A program made the position numbers and the translations under genes. Shown piece after piece: positions 60,735 through 64,000 of a DNA stretch of 64,000 nucleotides. How positions within the stretch are numbered: position 1 is the stretch's first letter; each line of letters starts with the position of its first letter. The notes under the pieces are model-generated. The model was not told the origin of the DNA. It saw only the letters and a program-made list of their open reading frames with translations, and searched no databases. Source of the DNA: CBDCVO01 sp965223085 (GTDB lineage Bacteria > Pseudomonadota > Gammaproteobacteria > Ga0077536); the NCBI GenBank assembly GCA_965223085.1, contig OZ244981.1:4340001-4404000 (forward strand). Reading direction: 5' to 3'.

Positions 60735-63038
60735 GTGATCTCATTTGAACAAAAATTCGGCGCCACGGTGATCCGCTGGCGCTACTTACTTATTGTCGGC
60801 CTCATATCGTCGATCGCTCTCGTCGGCCAGGGTGTTCGCCACCTACAATTCACGAACGAATATAAGGTTTTCTTTAGCGACGACAACCCCCAACTCCTGG
60901 CGTTCGAAGCCAGTGAAAATAAGTTTACGAAAATAGAAAACGTGATGATCGCGGTGACACCACGCGACGAAAACGTTTTCACGCCGCGAACACTGCAAGC
61001 GCTGAGCAAACTCACGGAACGCGCCTGGCAGATTCCGTACTCGAACCGGGTCGACTCGATCACGAATTTTCAACACACGCGGGCCGAAGGTGACGACCTC
61101 ATTGTCGAAGACCTGGTGCACGACGCGGCCCAGTTGAATACCGACGATTGCGCCCGTATTCGTGACCTTGCGCTAAGTGAACCGCTCCTCTTAAACGCGC
61201 TTATTTCAGCGGATGCGCGCGTGGCCGCGGTCAACATCACCGTACAGTTACCGCGCGAAGATGTGGCCAAAGAATCCCCAGAAGTCGCAGCTTACGCGCG
61301 TCGATTGGCGCGCGAACTAGAAGCAGAGTATCCACATTTAAAAACTCATATTACCGGCATCATCATGATGGACGTCGCGTTCGCGGAGTCATCATTGCGC
61401 GATATGCAAACACTAATTCCGCTAAGTTTCGTGCTCATGATGGCGTTAATCGCCATTTTCGCTGGCGGCGTCCTATGCGCATTCTCGATCGCAATTGTAA
61501 TATTGTTGTCCACGGTCTGCGGCATGGGCGTGGGCGGGTATATCGGTTATCCGGTCACGCCGGCATCCTCGATCGCACCGGTTATCATTTTGACGGTGTC
61601 GATCGGTAATTGCATTCATATCGTCACCACCTACCTACAACAACTCGCGCAAGGAGCGCTAAAACTGGATGCGCTGCGCGAAAGCATCGCACAGAACCTA
61701 CAGCCGATCGCGCTCGCCAGTACCACGACGGCGATCGGGTTTTTGACGTTTAATTTCTCCGAAGTGCCGCCGTTTCAACACCTCGGCAACATCGTCGCGA
61801 TCGGCGTACTGACCGCGTTTATATTGTCCATAACGCTGCTACCTGCGGTGCTTGCCAGCGTACCGATCACACCGCGCATACGCGACAGCGCAAGCACGAC
61901 GGCTATGAACCGTTTTGCAGAATTTGTGATCAATAACCGACGAGCGCTGCTGGGGATAATGTCGTTGTTGGTGTTGGCCTTGGCGCTAAATATTCCGCGC
62001 AACGAGCTCAACGACGTTTTCGTGCGCTATTTTGGTGAAAACATCACTTTTCGTACAGATACGGATTACATCGTTGAACATTTGACCGGCTTATACCACA
62101 TCGATTTCGTCATCGACGCCCATGAAGCCGGCGGTATCAGCGATCCGAATTATTTGCACCAAGCATCCGATTTCGTCGCTTGGTTGCGACAACAACCGGA
62201 AGTCGTGCACGTCGCCAGCGTGACCGATACGATGAAACGCTTAAATAAAAATATGCACGGCGACGATCCCAGCTACTACCGGCTGCCTACTAGCCGTGAG
62301 CTCGCAGCACAGTATTTATTGCTCTACGAATTTTCTTTGCCTTATGGCTTGGACCTAAACAACCAGATCAATGTCGACAAATCTTCGACACGCATTCACG
62401 TCGCGATGCAAACCCTATCGAGCAATGAAGCCATCGCATTTAATCATCGCGCCGAGGCCTGGCTTGCCCAAAATGCGCCACAGATCGCGAGCGGTGTCGG
62501 TACCGGGGTTTCCCTCATGTTCGCGAACATCGGTAAGCGCAACATCAAAGCCATGTTACTTGGCACAACGGTCGCGTTGATTTTGGTCTCCGGCATCATG
62601 CTCATCGCACTCCGCTCGATAAGGGTCGGGCTCATTAGTCTCATTCCCAATCTCGTGCCGGCGGTAATGGGATTTGGCCTGTGGGGACTGCTAGTGGGTC
62701 AAATCGGCCTGTCTTTGTCAGTTGTTGCCGGTATGACCCTGGGCATTGTGATCGACGATAGCGTGCATTTTTTGAGCAAGTATCTACGCGCACGACGGCG
62801 CGAGGGACGCCGCAGCGCGGACGCTATTCGAGCCGCCTTTGACGCCGTTGGTCGCGCCTTATGTGTGACTACTTTTGTGTTAGTCACCGGTTTTCTCGTC
62901 TTAGCATTGTCGAGTTTTGAACTAAATGCCGGCATGGGCTTACTAACCTCTGTCGTGATTACGTTCGCGTTATTAGCCGATTTCGTGCTGTTACCACCGC
63001 TGCTGATGAAACTCGAGGAGGCCGCTGATGCGCCCTAG
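60735..63038 (+). CDS. MMPL-family RND transporter
   Basis: A 767-residue inner-membrane exporter starting at GTG. It has the two-half RND plan: one N-terminal helix, a periplasmic domain, five to six helices, a second helix and periplasmic domain, then the last helices. Conserved helix segments are seen, such as PVTPASSIAPVIILTVSIGNCIHIVTTYL and GLSLSVVAGMTLGIVIDDSVHFLSKYLRARRREGR. This group (HAE3-like, including hopanoid exporter HpnN and mycobacterial MmpL) moves lipids or hydrophobic compounds. The gene overlaps the LolA-like gene by 11 bases, a strong sign of joint function. Confidence 0.92.
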   Translation: MISFEQKFGATVIRWRYLLIVGLISSIALVGQGVRHLQFTNEYKVFFSDDNPQLLAFEASENKFTKIENVMIAVTPRDENVFTPRTLQALSKLTERAWQIPYSNRVDSITNFQHTRAEGDDLIVEDLVHDAAQLNTDDCARIRDLALSEPLLLNALISADARVAAVNITVQLPREDVAKESPEVAAYARRLARELEAEYPHLKTHITGIIMMDVAFAESSLRDMQTLIPLSFVLMMALIAIFAGGVLCAFSIAIVILLSTVCGMGVGGYIGYPVTPASSIAPVIILTVSIGNCIHIVTTYLQQLAQGALKLDALRESIAQNLQPIALASTTTAIGFLTFNFSEVPPFQHLGNIVAIGVLTAFILSITLLPAVLASVPITPRIRDSASTTAMNRFAEFVINNRRALLGIMSLLVLALALNIPRNELNDVFVRYFGENITFRTDTDYIVEHLTGLYHIDFVIDAHEAGGISDPNYLHQASDFVAWLRQQPEVVHVASVTDTMKRLNKNMHGDDPSYYRLPTSRELAAQYLLLYEFSLPYGLDLNNQINVDKSSTRIHVAMQTLSSNEAIAFNHRAEAWLAQNAPQIASGVGTGVSLMFANIGKRNIKAMLLGTTVALILVSGIMLIALRSIRVGLISLIPNLVPAVMGFGLWGLLVGQIGLSLSVVAGMTLGIVIDDSVHFLSKYLRARRREGRRSADAIRAAFDAVGRALCVTTFVLVTGFLVLALSSFELNAGMGLLTSVVITFALLADFVLLPPLLMKLEEAADAP

Positions 63039-63819
63039 GACGTTCGCTTTATCCCTGTTATTTATAAGCCTCCAGAGCGCCGCTATTGCGGCTACCGATG
63101 ACGCGGCGCAAAAGGGTCTTGAGATCGCCACCGAGGCCGATCGCCGGGATAGTGGCTGGGTGGATCAACGTGCTGAGTTACGCATGCTGCTGCGTAACAA
63201 GCATGGTGAGGCAAGTGCTCGCGTGTTGCGCATAAGCACGCTGGAAGTCGCTGGCGATGGCGACAAAAGTTTGATCGTGTTTCACTCGCCACGTGACATC
63301 GCCGGCACGGCGTTTTTAAGCTATACCCACGCCTTAAAGCCCGATGAGCAGTGGCTTTATTTGCCCGCGTTGAAGCGTGTCAAGCGTATCGCCTCGGCGA
63401 ACAAATCAGGGCCCTTTGTGGGCAGCGAATTCGCCTATGAAGACCTCACCTCACAAGAGCTCGAGAAGTATCATTATAAGTGGCTGCGCGACGAGGCTTG
63501 CGGGGCCCACCAATGCTTCGTTATCGAACGTCGTCCCGCCTACAAGAATTCAGGTTACACCCGCCAGATCGTGTGGATCGACCAAACCATCTATCAACAT
63601 CGCCGAATCGAGTTCTACGATCGCAAGAATGCCCTACTAAAGACGCTCACCTCCAGCGATTATGAGCAATACCTAGAGCGTTACTGGCGGCCAGCGAGAA
63701 TGAAGATGGAAAATCACCAAACGGGTAAGAGCACGTTATTGACGTGGCAGAATTACCGTTTCGGCAATGGCTTTGGCGCCCGAGAGTTCGACCAAAACAC
63801 CCTCAAGCGCAGCCGCTAA
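63028..63819 (+). CDS. Exported LolA-like outer-membrane lipoprotein-sorting family protein
   Basis: Signal peptide residues 1-21 (MRPRTFALSLLFISLQSAAIA), then a 242-residue mature part with the LolA-like open barrel: RAELRMLLRNKHGEASARVLRISTLEVAGDGDKSLIVFHSPRDIAGTAFLSYTHALKPDEQWLYLPALKRVKRIASANKSGPFVGSEFAYEDLTSQELEKYHY. This subfamily is usually paired with MMPL/RND exporters and probably carries a lipid or lipopeptide from the pump to the outer membrane. The overlap with the RND gene supports that. It is followed by a hairpin terminator. Confidence 0.9.
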   Translation: MRPRTFALSLLFISLQSAAIAATDDAAQKGLEIATEADRRDSGWVDQRAELRMLLRNKHGEASARVLRISTLEVAGDGDKSLIVFHSPRDIAGTAFLSYTHALKPDEQWLYLPALKRVKRIASANKSGPFVGSEFAYEDLTSQELEKYHYKWLRDEACGAHQCFVIERRPAYKNSGYTRQIVWIDQTIYQHRRIEFYDRKNALLKTLTSSDYEQYLERYWRPARMKMENHQTGKSTLLTWQNYRFGNGFGAREFDQNTLKRSR

Positions 63820-63897
63820 AACTATTTTTACTTCAATTTATCGGCACGAACGCGGTGTGCGCCTCGTGCAATATCCGGCGGCTTAGTCGGGCACCGT

Positions 63898-63929
63898 ACG
63901 AGGTGGTCGCAGAGCCGCGACCACCTTGT
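63898..63929 (+). terminator. Hairpin terminator after the RND/LolA pair
   Basis: AGGTGGTCGC at 63901-63910 pairs exactly with GCGACCACCT at 63917-63926 around a six-base loop, and three more base pairs extend the stem outwards. A short TGTTT follows. Distance from the LolA-like stop is about 80 bases. This is the most convincing terminator in the window. Confidence 0.65.
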
Positions 63930-64000
63930 TTGCATGGTTTGTGATTGAGTCCTAAATGGGCTTAGGCGCGTCGCCGAGCGCAGAGCATACCGAGCGCGGC

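Noticed and set aside
1..64000. tRNA, rRNA, CRISPR, prophage or full insertion sequence
   Set aside because: No cloverleaf, ribosomal RNA, spaced repeat array, integrase or transposase was recognised by reading; a dedicated scan was not possible.

Overview
The window is a contiguous piece of chromosome from a gammaproteobacterium with moderately high GC, probably an aerobic, lipid-degrading environmental lineage. The evidence is the gene set: AvtA, SohB, TrmO, AceK, FeoA/FeoB, class I fumarase, intracellular PhaZ and ETF/ETF-QO with glutaryl-CoA dehydrogenase. I cannot name a genus. No tRNA, rRNA, CRISPR array, phage or intact insertion sequence was seen. Genes are densely packed on both strands and several use GTG or TTG starts.

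Layout. 1-4.6 kb: the 3' part of sohB, avtA on the other strand, a repeat-bearing spacer with a 31-bp inverted repeat, and three small or poorly known genes (a membrane protein, an FHA protein, a 47-codon membrane peptide). 4.6-11.5 kb: the very long helicase gene lhr, trmO, an IalB-family secreted protein, and a DUF192/PqiA-like pair. 11.7-15.4 kb: a two-gene signalling operon (histidine kinase, then REC-PAS-GGDEF-EAL protein). 15.7-18.7 kb: icd-aceK. 18.8-25.4 kb: an iron and transport block with a Fur-like site, feoA-feoA-feoB, a strong palindrome, aroG, and an ABC importer of the iron-complex/cobalamin class.

25.7-36.3 kb is central energy metabolism. gltA is on the plus strand. A leftward run follows: etfB-etfA-ETF-QO-ferredoxin-ferredoxin reductase-ferredoxin-maiA-fumarase. 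Divergent from it is gcdH. This set oxidises acyl-CoA and glutaryl-CoA, passes electrons to quinone, and feeds acetyl-CoA and fumarate into the TCA cycle, while icd-aceK controls the branch to the glyoxylate bypass.

36.5-50.3 kb is mixed: an RRM RNA-binding protein, an SDR with altered catalytic residues, a hybrid kinase whose HPt domain has lost its histidine, a diguanylate cyclase, ilvE, an outer-membrane barrel protein with an FNR-like site upstream, a TetR regulator, a RidA-family protein, phaZ, a luciferase-like oxidoreductase, a PanE-like reductase and a Cys-rich exported protein with no normal start codon in front of its signal peptide.

50.3-63.9 kb is membrane-lipid and acyl-CoA chemistry: a sterol-desaturase/fatty-acid-hydroxylase family protein, a ferritin-like di-iron protein, an OlsF-type bifunctional acyltransferase, aquaporin, a fatty-acid desaturase, a PPOX-fold protein, a CoA-transferase, an acyl-CoA synthetase, an SDR, an MMPL/RND exporter and its overlapping LolA-like partner, closed by a hairpin terminator. 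The best candidates for new biology are the OlsF neighbourhood, the twin ferredoxin/reductase module inside the ETF-fumarase run, and the His-less HPt kinase.
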